Positions 49,047-57,944 of a stretch of 64,000 nucleotides of DNA are shown here, piece after piece. The translations under genes and the position numbers were made by a program. A model generated the notes under the pieces. It did no database searches, was not told the origin of the DNA, and saw only the letters and a program-made list of their open reading frames with translations. The stretch lies in the NCBI RefSeq assembly GCF_004571025.1, contig NZ_SPQT01000007.1:124001-188000 (forward strand), given 5' to 3'. Position 1 is the first letter of the stretch. Every line of letters begins with the position of its first letter. Source of the DNA: Bradyrhizobium niftali (GTDB lineage Bacteria; Pseudomonadota; Alphaproteobacteria; Rhizobiales; Xanthobacteraceae).

Positions 49047-50003
49047 TCAGTCGCCGAGCGGCCCATTTGAATTTCCGTCCGTCCCCTTCAGCAACTCGTA
49101 TTTGATCCGACGCATCCGTGTCTGGGCTTCGAGCGGCTTGCAATAGGCCGTCGAGGCGGCGAGCAGATCGATGGCCGCGAGAAGGGCATAGCGCGACGCG
49201 GTCGGCTTGAGCGCATCGGGCGCTTCGGGCACGTACACGCCGAGCGCAATATCGGCGATTGAGGCCAGCCTGCTTTGCGGCCTGGTAATCGCGACGACCA
49301 GGGCGCCGTATTGCTTGGCGATACTGGCTGCCTCAATCACCTCGGTCGCCGCACCGGTGGTCGAGATGGCGATGACGACGTCGTCCTGGCCAAGGGTCGC
49401 GGCGATCATGCGCATCAAGCTCGGGTCGGAGGCGTGAGAGACGGCGATCCCGAGGCGAAAGAAGCGATTCTGAACCTCCATTGCCGCAAGGGTCGAGCCG
49501 CCGCCCACGCCGAATGCTGCGAGTTTCGAACAGCGCGCGATGGCTTCGGCAGCCCTCTCGATGTCCTCCTTCCGCAGTCCCTCCTCGGCAGCGGCGATTG
49601 CGCGACGAATTTCCTGGAACACCGACCGCCAGAGAGCGGGGCGCGCCAGATCCGTGCCGACATGCGGGGGCAGCTCGACGTAAATCCGCCCGACCGCCAT
49701 TGCTTGAGCCAGCCTCACCTTGAGGTCACGGACGCCGCGACAGCCGACGGAGCGGCTGAACCTGGTCACTGTCGGTTCACTGACACGCGCGCTGCGGGCC
49801 AGCTCCGCATTGCTCGCGTGAATGGCAAACTCGACGTCGGCCAGCAGCGCCATGGCAACACGCTGCTCCGATGGGCTGAGACCCGGAGCACTCTGTCTGA
49901 TGACGGAGATGATATCGCCGGCCACGAACGCGTCGCGGCGCGACGGCGTCGAGACTGCTGTCCCAGCGGACTTCGCCGGGTGAATTCGCTTCGCACGCGG
50001 CAT
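49047..50003 (-). CDS. RpiR/MurR-type transcriptional regulator with SIS domain
   Basis: 318 residues. The N-terminal helix-turn-helix reads LSPSEQRVAMALLADVEFAI then SNAELARSARVSEPTVTRFS. The C-terminal SIS domain (about 135-270: AFGVGGGSTLAAMEVQNRFF, VVIAISTTGAATEVIEAASI) binds phosphosugars in known members. A basic 25-residue tail precedes the DNA-binding domain. It is divergent from the dipeptide-type ABC operon, so it probably controls it, perhaps in response to an amino-sugar peptide. Confidence 0.9.
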   Translation of the reverse strand: MPRAKRIHPAKSAGTAVSTPSRRDAFVAGDIISVIRQSAPGLSPSEQRVAMALLADVEFAIHASNAELARSARVSEPTVTRFSRSVGCRGVRDLKVRLAQAMAVGRIYVELPPHVGTDLARPALWRSVFQEIRRAIAAAEEGLRKEDIERAAEAIARCSKLAAFGVGGGSTLAAMEVQNRFFRLGIAVSHASDPSLMRMIAATLGQDDVVIAISTTGAATEVIEAASIAKQYGALVVAITRPQSRLASIADIALGVYVPEAPDALKPTASRYALLAAIDLLAASTAYCKPLEAQTRMRRIKYELLKGTDGNSNGPLGD

Positions 50004-50121
50004 GCGCGCCCTTCCTCAGGTCGGATTAACCTGCGCCCCCAACCAGGAGAGCGTCGTAAGAAACCTTCAGCTTCGACCGATCAACGTATCGACAGATCGG
50101 CAATCATTGGCAATTTTCCAC

Positions 50122-50155
50122 TTGAAACTTAGCATATTATGCATGTAACTTTCAA
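50122..50155. promoter_or_regulatory. Candidate RpiR-family operator
   Basis: An exact inner palindrome GCATA-T-TATGC (50132-50142) is flanked by TTGAAA (50122-50127) and TTTCAA (50150-50155). It lies in the AT-rich part of the gap between the RpiR gene and the ABC operon. Outer arms are not symmetric about the inner centre, so two overlapping sites are also possible. Confidence 0.35.
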
Positions 50156-50244
50156 ACAAACGATAACGCGCCGCCGGGTCAACACCTGAGGGCGCACCGC
50201 TGCACGTGAAGGCAGGCGGCTGAAACAAGGTGGGAGGGGCGATC

Positions 50245-51786
50245 ATGAGATGCGACCTCAGTGTCTTGATGCGTGGCGCCGTCGGGATCGCCACCGCATT
50301 GTTTCTCAATGCACAGGCCAGCGCGGCCACCCTGCTTCGCGAAGCCACCATCGGCGAACCGCCGCCACTCGACGTCATGCTGACGACTGCCGACGTCGCA
50401 TCAGTCATCGGCCGCCACATCTTCGAAACACTGTATGCGCTGGACTCGACCTATACGCCACGGCCGATGCTGGCCGAGAGCGATCGCGAGGAAGACGGCG
50501 GCAAGACCATCGTCATCAAGCTCCGCGAAGGCGTCCCCTTCCACAACGGCAAAGAGATGACCGCCAAGGACGTGGCCGCCTCGCTGACGCGGTGGGGCAA
50601 CTTCGGTGCGCGCGGCAAGCTCCTGATGGCCGCAGCCACGTCGGTCGAGGCAACCGGAAAATACGAGGTCACGCTGAAATTGTCCGCGCCGAACGGCGCC
50701 TGGAAGAATCTCATTGCGGACGTCAATGGTGGCCTTGCGATCTATCCGGAAGAAATCGCCGCCAATGCCGGAAACCGGCCGATCGAGCAGAAGGACTATA
50801 TCGGTACCGGGCCTTACAAGTTCGTGGAGTGGCGACCGAACCGCTATGTCGAGGTGGAAAAATTCGATGGCTACAAGCCGGTGAAGGAAAAGGGCGACGG
50901 CTTCGCCGGCGCCCGCGTCGCCATCTTCGACAAGATCCGGTTCATTCCGGTCCCGGACGTCGGCACCCGCGTGAGCGGCGTGCAGGCCGGCGACTACGAC
51001 TATGCGGAAATGATCTCTGGCGATCTGTACGAGTCCCTGAGCAAGGACCAGTCGGTTCAGGTGCAGCGTACGAACGCGCCGATCTTCGGCCTTTTCTTCA
51101 TGAACTCGAAGCAGGGAATCCTGAAGGACAACTACAAGCTCCGCCGCGCCATCCAGACCGCGCTGGACAAGTCGCAGGCCCTGCGCGTCGCCTTCGGCGC
51201 CAAGGACCTGTGGAATGCCGAGGGATCGATCTTCCCGAAGGGCACGCCCTGGTACTCGGCGGAAGGCGTTTCCGGCTACAGTCCGCGCGATCCAAAGAAG
51301 GCCAAGGAGCTCGCCAAGGAGGCGGACTACACGGGAACTCCGATCCGCCTCTTGGTCTCGACGAACTATCAGGCGCACTATGACGAAGCCTCGGTCTTCA
51401 CACGCCAGCTGGCCGACGCCGGGATCAATGTTCAGATGATGGTCGTCGATTGGGCGACGCTTCTCAAGATGCGAGGCCAGCCGGAACAGTGGGACATCTT
51501 CGTCACCCACCATTCGTTCTCGCCTGATCCGCTGCTCCTCACGTTCCTGAATGCGAGCTATCCCGGGTGGTGGGACAGCCCCGAGATCAGTTCGCTTCGG
51601 GCCGAGCTGATCAAATCGACCGATCCGACCGCACGCAAGTCGACATGGGACAAGATCCAATCGCTGATCTACGACCAGGTGCCGGTCATGAAAGTGGGCG
51701 ATGCCTACACCTATGACATCGCTTCTCCCAAGCTGAAGGGACTGAACCCGAACGGTCCAGTGTTCTGGAATGTGTCTACCAAGTAA
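50245..51786 (+). CDS. Family 5 extracellular solute-binding protein (dipeptide/oligopeptide type)
   Basis: 513 residues from ATG 50245, with the strong site GGGAGGGG five bases upstream. Signal peptide MRCDLSVLMRGAVGIATALF, cleaved after AQASA. TIVIKLREGVPFHNGKEMTAKDVAASL is the family signature, and YIGTGPYKFVEWRPNRYVE follows. Members bind peptides, nickel, glutathione or opines; the ligand here cannot be read. It opens a complete ABC operon with two permeases and two ATPases. Confidence 0.92.
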   Translation: MRCDLSVLMRGAVGIATALFLNAQASAATLLREATIGEPPPLDVMLTTADVASVIGRHIFETLYALDSTYTPRPMLAESDREEDGGKTIVIKLREGVPFHNGKEMTAKDVAASLTRWGNFGARGKLLMAAATSVEATGKYEVTLKLSAPNGAWKNLIADVNGGLAIYPEEIAANAGNRPIEQKDYIGTGPYKFVEWRPNRYVEVEKFDGYKPVKEKGDGFAGARVAIFDKIRFIPVPDVGTRVSGVQAGDYDYAEMISGDLYESLSKDQSVQVQRTNAPIFGLFFMNSKQGILKDNYKLRRAIQTALDKSQALRVAFGAKDLWNAEGSIFPKGTPWYSAEGVSGYSPRDPKKAKELAKEADYTGTPIRLLVSTNYQAHYDEASVFTRQLADAGINVQMMVVDWATLLKMRGQPEQWDIFVTHHSFSPDPLLLTFLNASYPGWWDSPEISSLRAELIKSTDPTARKSTWDKIQSLIYDQVPVMKVGDAYTYDIASPKLKGLNPNGPVFWNVSTK

Positions 51787-51865
51787 GGACGGACAATGAG
51801 ACCGCTGGGAATGTCGAGCGCCGTCACCGACGCGCTTCGTCGCCGCTGATCAGCTGCACCATCAC

Positions 51866-52810
51866 ATGTGGTCTTACGCACTCAAGCGCGCGGGAACGAC
51901 GGCGGTAACGCTTCTAGCGGCGTCCATTATCATCTTTGCCTTCATCCATATCGTTCCGGGCGATCCCATCTATGTTCTGCTCGGTGACACCGCGACCCCC
52001 GATCAGATCGACGCTCTGCGACACCAGCTCGGCCTCGATCAACCGATCATCCTGCAATATCTGACCTGGATCGGCCACGTGCTCGAGGGCAATCTCGGAC
52101 GGTCGATCTTCTTCCAGGCGCCGGTGCTGTCGGTGATTGCCGATGGGGCCGAGACCAGCGCCTTGCTCGCCACCATGACGATGATCTGGGTTACGCTCAT
52201 CGGTGTGCCGATCGGCATGATCGCGGCGGTTCGGCACGGCACCTGGCTCGACCAGGGGCTGTCCGGCGCGGCGATGCTGATGGCCTCGATTCCTACGTTC
52301 TGGGTCGGGCTCTATTTGATCCTGATCTTTGCCGCGTGGCTCGGCTGGTTTCCGAGCTCCGGTTATCCATCGATCTTCGAAGGCGGGCTCGTCAACCTCC
52401 GCTATCTCGTCCTCCCGAGCCTGGCGCTTGCGGCGCCGAATGCCGCGCTGATTCTGCGGCTGACGCGCGCCAGCATGCTCGACGTCTCCCGCGAGGATTA
52501 CGTGCGCACGGCGCGTGCAAAGGGTATCAGGCCCTGGCAGGTCGTGGTTCGGCACATCCTGCGCAACGCGCTCCTGGCGGTGGTCTCGGCATTCGGCTTC
52601 ACTTTCGCGGCGCTGCTGTCCGAAGCGGTGGTGACCGAAACTGTGTTTGCCCTGCCGGGTATCGGCCGCCTCGTCGTCCAGTCGATCCTCCGCCGGGATT
52701 ATCCGGTGATCCAGGGCGTCATTCTGGTCATCGTCGTCGTCTATCTCCTGATCAACCTGATCGTCGATCTGAGTTATCGCCTGCTCGATCCACGGGTCGA
52801 ACTCCAATGA
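51866..52810 (+). CDS. ABC transporter permease, DppB type
   Basis: 314 residues with six membrane segments. RAGTTAVTLLAASIIIFAFI is the first helix; IVPGDPI and LGLDQPIILQYLTWIGHVLEGNLGRS are the periplasmic loop typical of DppB. The EAA-like coupling loop reads DVSREDYVRTARAKGIRPWQ. It starts 79 bp after the binding protein; the stop overlaps the next permease (ATGA). Confidence 0.92.
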   Translation: MWSYALKRAGTTAVTLLAASIIIFAFIHIVPGDPIYVLLGDTATPDQIDALRHQLGLDQPIILQYLTWIGHVLEGNLGRSIFFQAPVLSVIADGAETSALLATMTMIWVTLIGVPIGMIAAVRHGTWLDQGLSGAAMLMASIPTFWVGLYLILIFAAWLGWFPSSGYPSIFEGGLVNLRYLVLPSLALAAPNAALILRLTRASMLDVSREDYVRTARAKGIRPWQVVVRHILRNALLAVVSAFGFTFAALLSEAVVTETVFALPGIGRLVVQSILRRDYPVIQGVILVIVVVYLLINLIVDLSYRLLDPRVELQ

Positions 52811-53667
52811 GCCGTGACGGCGCGATCCTTTGGCTGAAGCCGTTCATCGCGCGCCCGATCGCACTGTTGGGGCTCGGCATCCTCCTGGGGACCATACTCG
52901 CCGCGACTTTCGCGCCCTGGCTCGCACCTTACGATCCCTACGCCATCGACCCGTCGATCCGCCTGACGCCTCCGAACGCGCTTCATTGGTTCGGTACCGA
53001 CCAATTTGGCCGGGACACCTTGTCACGCGTCATCCACTCGGCGCGCATGGCGCTCCTGATCGGTTCGGGCGTGGTCATGTTCGCGCTTGCGACGGGCGTG
53101 CCGATCGGCGTGCTGTCCGCCCTGTTCCCCCGGCTCGGTCACCTGCTGATGCGCATGGTCGATGTGCTCATGGCATTCCCGAGCCTGCTGCTCGCGCTTG
53201 GGCTGATCGTCGTCCTCGGCCCGAGCGTGGCCAATGCCATTCTGGCGATCGGGCTCGGCTACATGACGACCACGACGCGGATCGTTTACGGTCTGACGCT
53301 GCGCTTGCGCATGGAGACCTATGTCGAGGCATCCCGCAGCATGGGCGCCGGAACGGCTTGGCTCATCGGCAAGCATATTTTGCCGAACCTGGTCTCACCG
53401 CTTCTTGTGCAGGCCAGCTTCGTCTTCGCGTTCGCGCAGCTTGGCGCGGCATCGCTAGATTTCCTTGGCCTGGGCGCTCCGCCGGAGATTCCGAGCTGGG
53501 GCAACATGCTGGCGGAATCGCGCACCTTCATCACCCGCGCGCCGTGGCTGCTGTTCTTTCCGGGCATGATGATCGTGGCGACTGCATTTTCGCTCAACCT
53601 GGTCGGCGATGCACTGCGCGATCGTCTCGATCCTCGGTTCCGTCAGCTCTTTAGCGAGAAGGGCTAG
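52807..53667 (+). CDS. ABC transporter permease, DppC type
   Basis: 286 residues from ATG 52807, fixed by the ATGA overlap with the upstream stop; the frame is open much further back but only as a shadow. WLAPYDPYAIDPSIRLTPPN and HWFGTDQFGRDTLSRVIHSA are the DppC signature, ETYVEASRSMGAGTAWLIGK the coupling loop. It pairs with the DppB-type protein to form the channel. The first ATPase starts three bases after its stop. Confidence 0.93.
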   Translation: MSRDGAILWLKPFIARPIALLGLGILLGTILAATFAPWLAPYDPYAIDPSIRLTPPNALHWFGTDQFGRDTLSRVIHSARMALLIGSGVVMFALATGVPIGVLSALFPRLGHLLMRMVDVLMAFPSLLLALGLIVVLGPSVANAILAIGLGYMTTTTRIVYGLTLRLRMETYVEASRSMGAGTAWLIGKHILPNLVSPLLVQASFVFAFAQLGAASLDFLGLGAPPEIPSWGNMLAESRTFITRAPWLLFFPGMMIVATAFSLNLVGDALRDRLDPRFRQLFSEKG

Positions 53668-53670
53668 ATC

Positions 53671-54645
53671 GTGCTGTCCGTTCGCGACCTTACGGTGTCA
53701 TTGGGGCCGGAGACTGCACCGGTCGACATCGTCGCCGGCGTGTCCTTCGAACTTGGCAAGGGCGAAATCCTCGGCCTCGTCGGCGAATCCGGCTGCGGCA
53801 AGAGCATGACCTCGCTTGCGGTGATGGGATTGCTGCCCCAGCCCGGCCCGCGGATCCGGGCCGGCCGGGTCCTGTTGGAGGGCTGCGACGTGACGCAGCT
53901 GCAGCCCTGGCAGCGCGTCGTAGCGGGCCACGGCCGGATGGCAATGATCTTTCAGGAGCCGATGACCTCGCTTAACCCGGTTCGTCGGATCGGCGATCAG
54001 ATCGCCGAAGCCGTGCGCGTGCATGATCGATTGTCCGGCCCTCCGGCGATCGACAGGGCGCGCGAGCTGCTCGAGCAGGTGCGCATGCCCGATCCCGCAA
54101 TGCAACTGTCGGCGTATCCGCATCAATTGTCCGGCGGCCAGCGCCAACGGGTCATGATCGCGATCGCACTGGCCTGCAGGCCTCAGGTTCTGATCGCCGA
54201 CGAACCGACCACGGCACTGGATGTTACCATCCAGGTGCAGGTTCTCGGGCTGCTGCGCGAGCTCTGCAACCGCCTCGACATGGCGATGCTGTTCATCACC
54301 CACGACATGGGGGTGATCGCGCAGCTCGCCGATCGCGTGTCGGTCATGTATGCGGGCCGGATCGTGGAGACCGCGGGCGTCGAGGCGTTGTTCGGCAGAC
54401 CGCGCCACCACTACACGCGCGGACTGATGGACTGCATGCCGTCGCGGAATTCCGGCGCACGCCGTCTGCCAACCATAGCGGGCCAGCCGCCGGCACCCGG
54501 CACGGTCGGCGCTGGCTGCGTCTTTGCCTCACGGTGCGCAGCGGTGCGCGAGACGTGCCGCACCGCGGCCCCACCGCGCGCGGAAGTTTCTCAAGGACAC
54601 GACGTGCTCTGCGCCTTCCCTCTGGATGGCGGGGAACCGCGATGA
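53671..54645 (+). CDS. ABC transporter ATPase, DppD type
   Basis: 324 residues from GTG 53671. Walker [18 protein letters not shown]-loop [11 protein letters not shown], signature [15 protein letters not shown], Walker [14 protein letters not shown] and switch ITHDMGV are intact. The C-terminal oligopeptide domain has C-x(6)-C spacing typical of iron-sulfur-like DppD tails ([18 protein letters not shown]). It overlaps the DppF-type gene by ATGA. Confidence 0.93.
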   Translation: MLSVRDLTVSLGPETAPVDIVAGVSFELGKGEILGLVGESGCGKSMTSLAVMGLLPQPGPRIRAGRVLLEGCDVTQLQPWQRVVAGHGRMAMIFQEPMTSLNPVRRIGDQIAEAVRVHDRLSGPPAIDRARELLEQVRMPDPAMQLSAYPHQLSGGQRQRVMIAIALACRPQVLIADEPTTALDVTIQVQVLGLLRELCNRLDMAMLFITHDMGVIAQLADRVSVMYAGRIVETAGVEALFGRPRHHYTRGLMDCMPSRNSGARRLPTIAGQPPAPGTVGAGCVFASRCAAVRETCRTAAPPRAEVSQGHDVLCAFPLDGGEPR

Positions 54646-55598
54646 ACGGCAACGCAGTCCTCGACGTTCGGGATCTGAAGGTCTCCTTCAGCGTCAGGCG
54701 CGCCGGCCGAAAATATCAGGTGCGGGCGGTGGATGGTGTGTCGCTGTCGCTGGCAGAGGGTGAGGTGCTCGGGATCGTCGGCGAGTCAGGCTGTGGCAAG
54801 ACCACGGTGGGCCGCTCCATCGTCGGGCTGGTCCGGCCCGACAGCGGCACCATCAGCTTCAAGGGAACGGACATGACGGGTGCCAGCCTTCGCGACATGC
54901 GTCTGAACATCCGGATGGTTTTCCAGGATCCCTATGCATCGCTCAATCCGCGGCGCACGATCGGAGATTCGGTCGCGGAGGCTGGCGATATCAATGGTTT
55001 CTTCACCAGTCGCGCCGGGCGCAGCGCGGCGATCGCCGCCACACTGACGGCGGTCGGCCTGGATCCGTCTTTCGCCGCGCGCTATCCGTACGAACTGAGC
55101 GGCGGGCAGCGGCAACGGGCCGGCATCGCACGAACAATTCTTCCCTCACCGTCCATTGTGATCGCCGACGAGCCGGTCTCGGCCCTGGACGTGTCCGTGC
55201 AGGCCCAAGTGCTCAATCTGATGATGGACCTGCGTGAGCAGCTGAGGCTGTCGATGCTGTTCATCTCCCACGACCTCGGCGTCATTGGGCAAATCAGCAA
55301 TCGCGTTGCCGTGATGTACATGGGTCGGATCGTGGAGCAGGCCGCAACGCGGACGGTTTTGGATGATCCGCGCCACCCCTATACACGTTCGCTGGTGGCG
55401 GCAATTCCGAAGCCGGACCCATCCAAGCGGATTCTCGGTGCGATCGAAACGGGTGAACCGCCAAGCCTCTTCAAGCGGCCACGCGGCTGCGCCTACGCCC
55501 CACGTTGCCCGATAGCCAGCGATCGCTGCCAGGTCGACGTTCCTGAGCTTCGGTCTGCCGGCACGGACGGTAGAGCCATTGCCTGCCACAACGTGTAG
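54642..55598 (+). CDS. ABC transporter ATPase, DppF type
   Basis: 318 residues from ATG 54642, set by the ATGA overlap. Walker A GESGCGKTTVGRSIVG, Q-loop VFQDPYASLNPRRTI, signature [15 protein letters not shown], Walker B IVIADEPVSALDVS and switch ISHDLGV are intact. The C-terminal cysteine cluster GCAYAPRCPIASDRCQ is usual for the family. It ends the operon; the remnant of a GH13 gene begins 31 bp downstream on the other strand. Confidence 0.93.
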   Translation: MNGNAVLDVRDLKVSFSVRRAGRKYQVRAVDGVSLSLAEGEVLGIVGESGCGKTTVGRSIVGLVRPDSGTISFKGTDMTGASLRDMRLNIRMVFQDPYASLNPRRTIGDSVAEAGDINGFFTSRAGRSAAIAATLTAVGLDPSFAARYPYELSGGQRQRAGIARTILPSPSIVIADEPVSALDVSVQAQVLNLMMDLREQLRLSMLFISHDLGVIGQISNRVAVMYMGRIVEQAATRTVLDDPRHPYTRSLVAAIPKPDPSKRILGAIETGEPPSLFKRPRGCAYAPRCPIASDRCQVDVPELRSAGTDGRAIACHNV

Positions 55599-55628
55599 CC
55601 GGCGAGCACATCAAGCATACCGTCGCTG

Positions 55629-55763
55629 GCCCAGGATGGGCCAACCGTACGGTGGCAGCCTAAGCTCTGTCCTCACGCCCGCCCTGCACACCGCGTCTGA
55701 TCCAGCAAGCCTGTCGACGCGAGCGTCGATGGTGCGTACGATCGCCGCGTCGGCCAGGTGCAG
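55629..55763 (-). pseudogene. Remnant of the 3' end of a GH13 glycosidase gene
   Basis: Translated on the minus strand, these 45 codons match the last 45 codons of the intact gene at 60257-61570 at 33 positions by eye, for example TIDARVDRLAGSDAV against TIDSGVDRLAGSGAV and ELRLPPYGWPILG against ELTLPPHGWAILG. The stop codon has become CAG and similarity continues some bases beyond it. The two copies have the same orientation and bracket 4.5 kb. There is no start or catalytic region, so it cannot be a working gene. Confidence 0.75.
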
Positions 55764-55873
55764 ACCATGCGGGTCTCTCGCCTCCAGACCGCTTCACGCA
55801 TGGTGCGCCGAACCGAACCAAACACTCGGCAGTGTGTATTATAGTCGACGGCAATGTGGAGGAGCGGCGCGGT

Positions 55874-56509
55874 ATGCTATCTTTTCTTGCATTCATCGGG
55901 GTGTCGATAATCGTCATCATCACGCCGGGGCCCGACACGGCCACAACGATCCGCAGCGCCCTTCTGGCCGGGCGGACTGGCGGGATTTGGACGGCGGCGG
56001 GCATAGCAGTTGGGCAGACAATCTGGGCCCTGGCGACCAGCGTCGGCCTTGCTGCTCTCGTGGTGGCCTCGGCGCCACTATTTATTGCGATCAAGTATTT
56101 GGGCGCCGCTTATCTTATCTATCTGGGCATCTCCGCGTTACGCGAAGCTCTTTGGCCGGGGGAACAAGGTTCGGGGATCTCGGTGGAAAGCCACTCGCAT
56201 AGCCGCGTTAGCCCTTCGATGGCTTTCAGGCAGGGGCTCATCAGCGATCTCGGCAATCCTAAGATGGCTGTTTTCTTCACCAGCCTGCTTCCCCAGTTCG
56301 CACCGATAGGCGGCTCGACCTTCGCCACACTGCTCGCTCTTGGAATTGTCTTTGCAGGTATGACCTTTCTCTGGCTCGCAGTTTATGCCGCAGCTATCCA
56401 CAAGATGCGGAATGCACTTCAACGCCCCACCGTGCGTCGCCTCGTAGAAGGCATGACCGGAATGGTCCTGATCGCTTTGGGTTTGCGCATCGCCACCGAG
56501 CAGCGGTAG
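55874..56509 (+). CDS. LysE/RhtB-family amino acid exporter
   Basis: 211 residues from ATG 55874, with GGAGGAG nine bases upstream. Six hydrophobic segments; FIGVSIIVIITPGPDTATTI and GLISDLGNPKMAVFFTSLLPQF are family signatures (the PGP and NPK motifs). It exports amino acids or derivatives; the substrate is not evident. Upstream is a short palindrome ACACT-CGGC-AGTGT (55822-55835) next to TATTAT (55837-55842), a possible promoter/operator. It converges with the binding-protein gene. Confidence 0.88.
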   Translation: MLSFLAFIGVSIIVIITPGPDTATTIRSALLAGRTGGIWTAAGIAVGQTIWALATSVGLAALVVASAPLFIAIKYLGAAYLIYLGISALREALWPGEQGSGISVESHSHSRVSPSMAFRQGLISDLGNPKMAVFFTSLLPQFAPIGGSTFATLLALGIVFAGMTFLWLAVYAAAIHKMRNALQRPTVRRLVEGMTGMVLIALGLRIATEQR

Positions 56510-56651
56510 AGGGTACGAGGACGCGTACTCATAAGTCTTCGTCGATGTCCGGCTCGCCCCGACGCCGACCGCCGTCCTCTTCCGTCCGGCCGGTGCGATC
56601 GTGGCCGAAGTCGTTTTCGATGGACAGCGTGTTGCTTCGTATATCGACAGG

Positions 56652-57944
56652 CTACCTATCTTTGAAGGTCGGCTCGGTACATCCGCCGCAAACCCAGGGG
56701 AAGGTCCAATCAGCGGTGCGCTTTGCGCTCTCGGGAAGGTACCTGCTCCAAACCGAAGCCTTGATCGGGTTGATTGACTGCCAGACCACATCGAAGCTTC
56801 CTGAAGCCTGGAGCTTGCCGATCATGGCTGGCTTGGAGAGATGATGATTGGTGTTCATCACCACTTCAAAGCCGCTTGGCGCATTGACTCGCTGGCCGTA
56901 CATGGCTTGCCTGACGGCATTAACATCAGCCGTGCCTGCTTGACTGACAGCCTGAGTCCACATCCTGAAGCCAAGGAAGGTCGCTTCCATCTGATCATTG
57001 GTGGTGGTGTCCCGCTGTTCGTTGAAATCCGCCCACATTTTCACGAACACGTCGTTTTCCGGCGACTTGACGGACTGAAAGTAGTTTCGCGCAGCCAGGT
57101 GCCCGGCAAGTCCGCCGAGATCCAGGCCACGCAACTCCCGCTCGCTGACGGTGAGAGTCATAAATGGCGTTTTGCTCGTATCGATCTGTTGCTTCGCCAG
57201 CTCGGCGTACAGTTGAACGTTTGATTCACCGATGACGGTTGAGATCACTGCCGTCTTCTTCCCTCCGGAGGCATAGGCCTTCACGCTCTGAACGATCTCG
57301 CGCCAGTCGGATTGGTCCGGCGATGCGTAGATCGCCGTAATGTCCTCTGAAGACACACCCTCGGTCGCGAGATAGACGCTCATAATCTCGTTGGTCTTGC
57401 GCGGATAGAGATAGTCGGTTCCGAGCAAGACCCATCGGCGAACATTGCCACCCTCCTTGCTCATCAGGTAGCGGATCGCCGGTATCGCCTGCTGGCTCGG
57501 CGTGGCGCCCAAGTAGAAAACGTTGCGAGAACTTTCTTCGCCTTCGGATTGAACGGGATAGTAGAGCAAGCCGTTCATTTGCTCGAAAATGGGAATTGCC
57601 GCTTTTCGGGAAAGAGACGTCCAGCCGCCAAAGACCACCGCGACCTTGTCCTGGGTCAACAACACGCCGGCCTTTTCGGCAAAGGTGCCCCAATCGGACG
57701 CGGGGTCAGCAACGACCGGCTCGAGTCGCTTTCCAAGCAGCCCTCCCTTCCTGTTCTGGTCCGCAATCAGCATCAGGACCGTGTCTTTGAGGACGGACTC
57801 GCTAATCGCCAAATTGCCGGACAGTGAGTGCAGGATGCCGACCTTGATCGTGTCTTGGGCGGCGTGAACGAATGAACCGGCAAGGCTCAGCCAGAGCGCC
57901 AGCAGCGTCGACAGAATGCCGCAAGACAGCGGTGACTTACTCAT
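56652..57944 (-). CDS. Periplasmic amide/urea-type binding protein (AmiC/UrtA family) without a transporter
   Basis: 430 residues. Signal peptide SCGILSTLLALWLSLAGSFV, cleaved near HAAQDT. The mature type I fold reads IKVGILHSLSGNLAISESVL, DWGTFAEKAGVLLTQDKVAV, VFGGWTSLSRKAAIPIFEQ, LLYYPVQSEGEESSRNVFY and ATPSQQAIPAIRYLMSKEG, all characteristic of urea/short-chain amide binders. No permease or ATPase gene lies nearby. Its ATG overlaps the stop of the receptor adenylate cyclase gene (ATGA), so it is more likely a sensor subunit than a transporter part. Confidence 0.88.
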   Translation of the reverse strand: MSKSPLSCGILSTLLALWLSLAGSFVHAAQDTIKVGILHSLSGNLAISESVLKDTVLMLIADQNRKGGLLGKRLEPVVADPASDWGTFAEKAGVLLTQDKVAVVFGGWTSLSRKAAIPIFEQMNGLLYYPVQSEGEESSRNVFYLGATPSQQAIPAIRYLMSKEGGNVRRWVLLGTDYLYPRKTNEIMSVYLATEGVSSEDITAIYASPDQSDWREIVQSVKAYASGGKKTAVISTVIGESNVQLYAELAKQQIDTSKTPFMTLTVSERELRGLDLGGLAGHLAARNYFQSVKSPENDVFVKMWADFNEQRDTTTNDQMEATFLGFRMWTQAVSQAGTADVNAVRQAMYGQRVNAPSGFEVVMNTNHHLSKPAMIGKLQASGSFDVVWQSINPIKASVWSRYLPESAKRTADWTFPWVCGGCTEPTFKDR

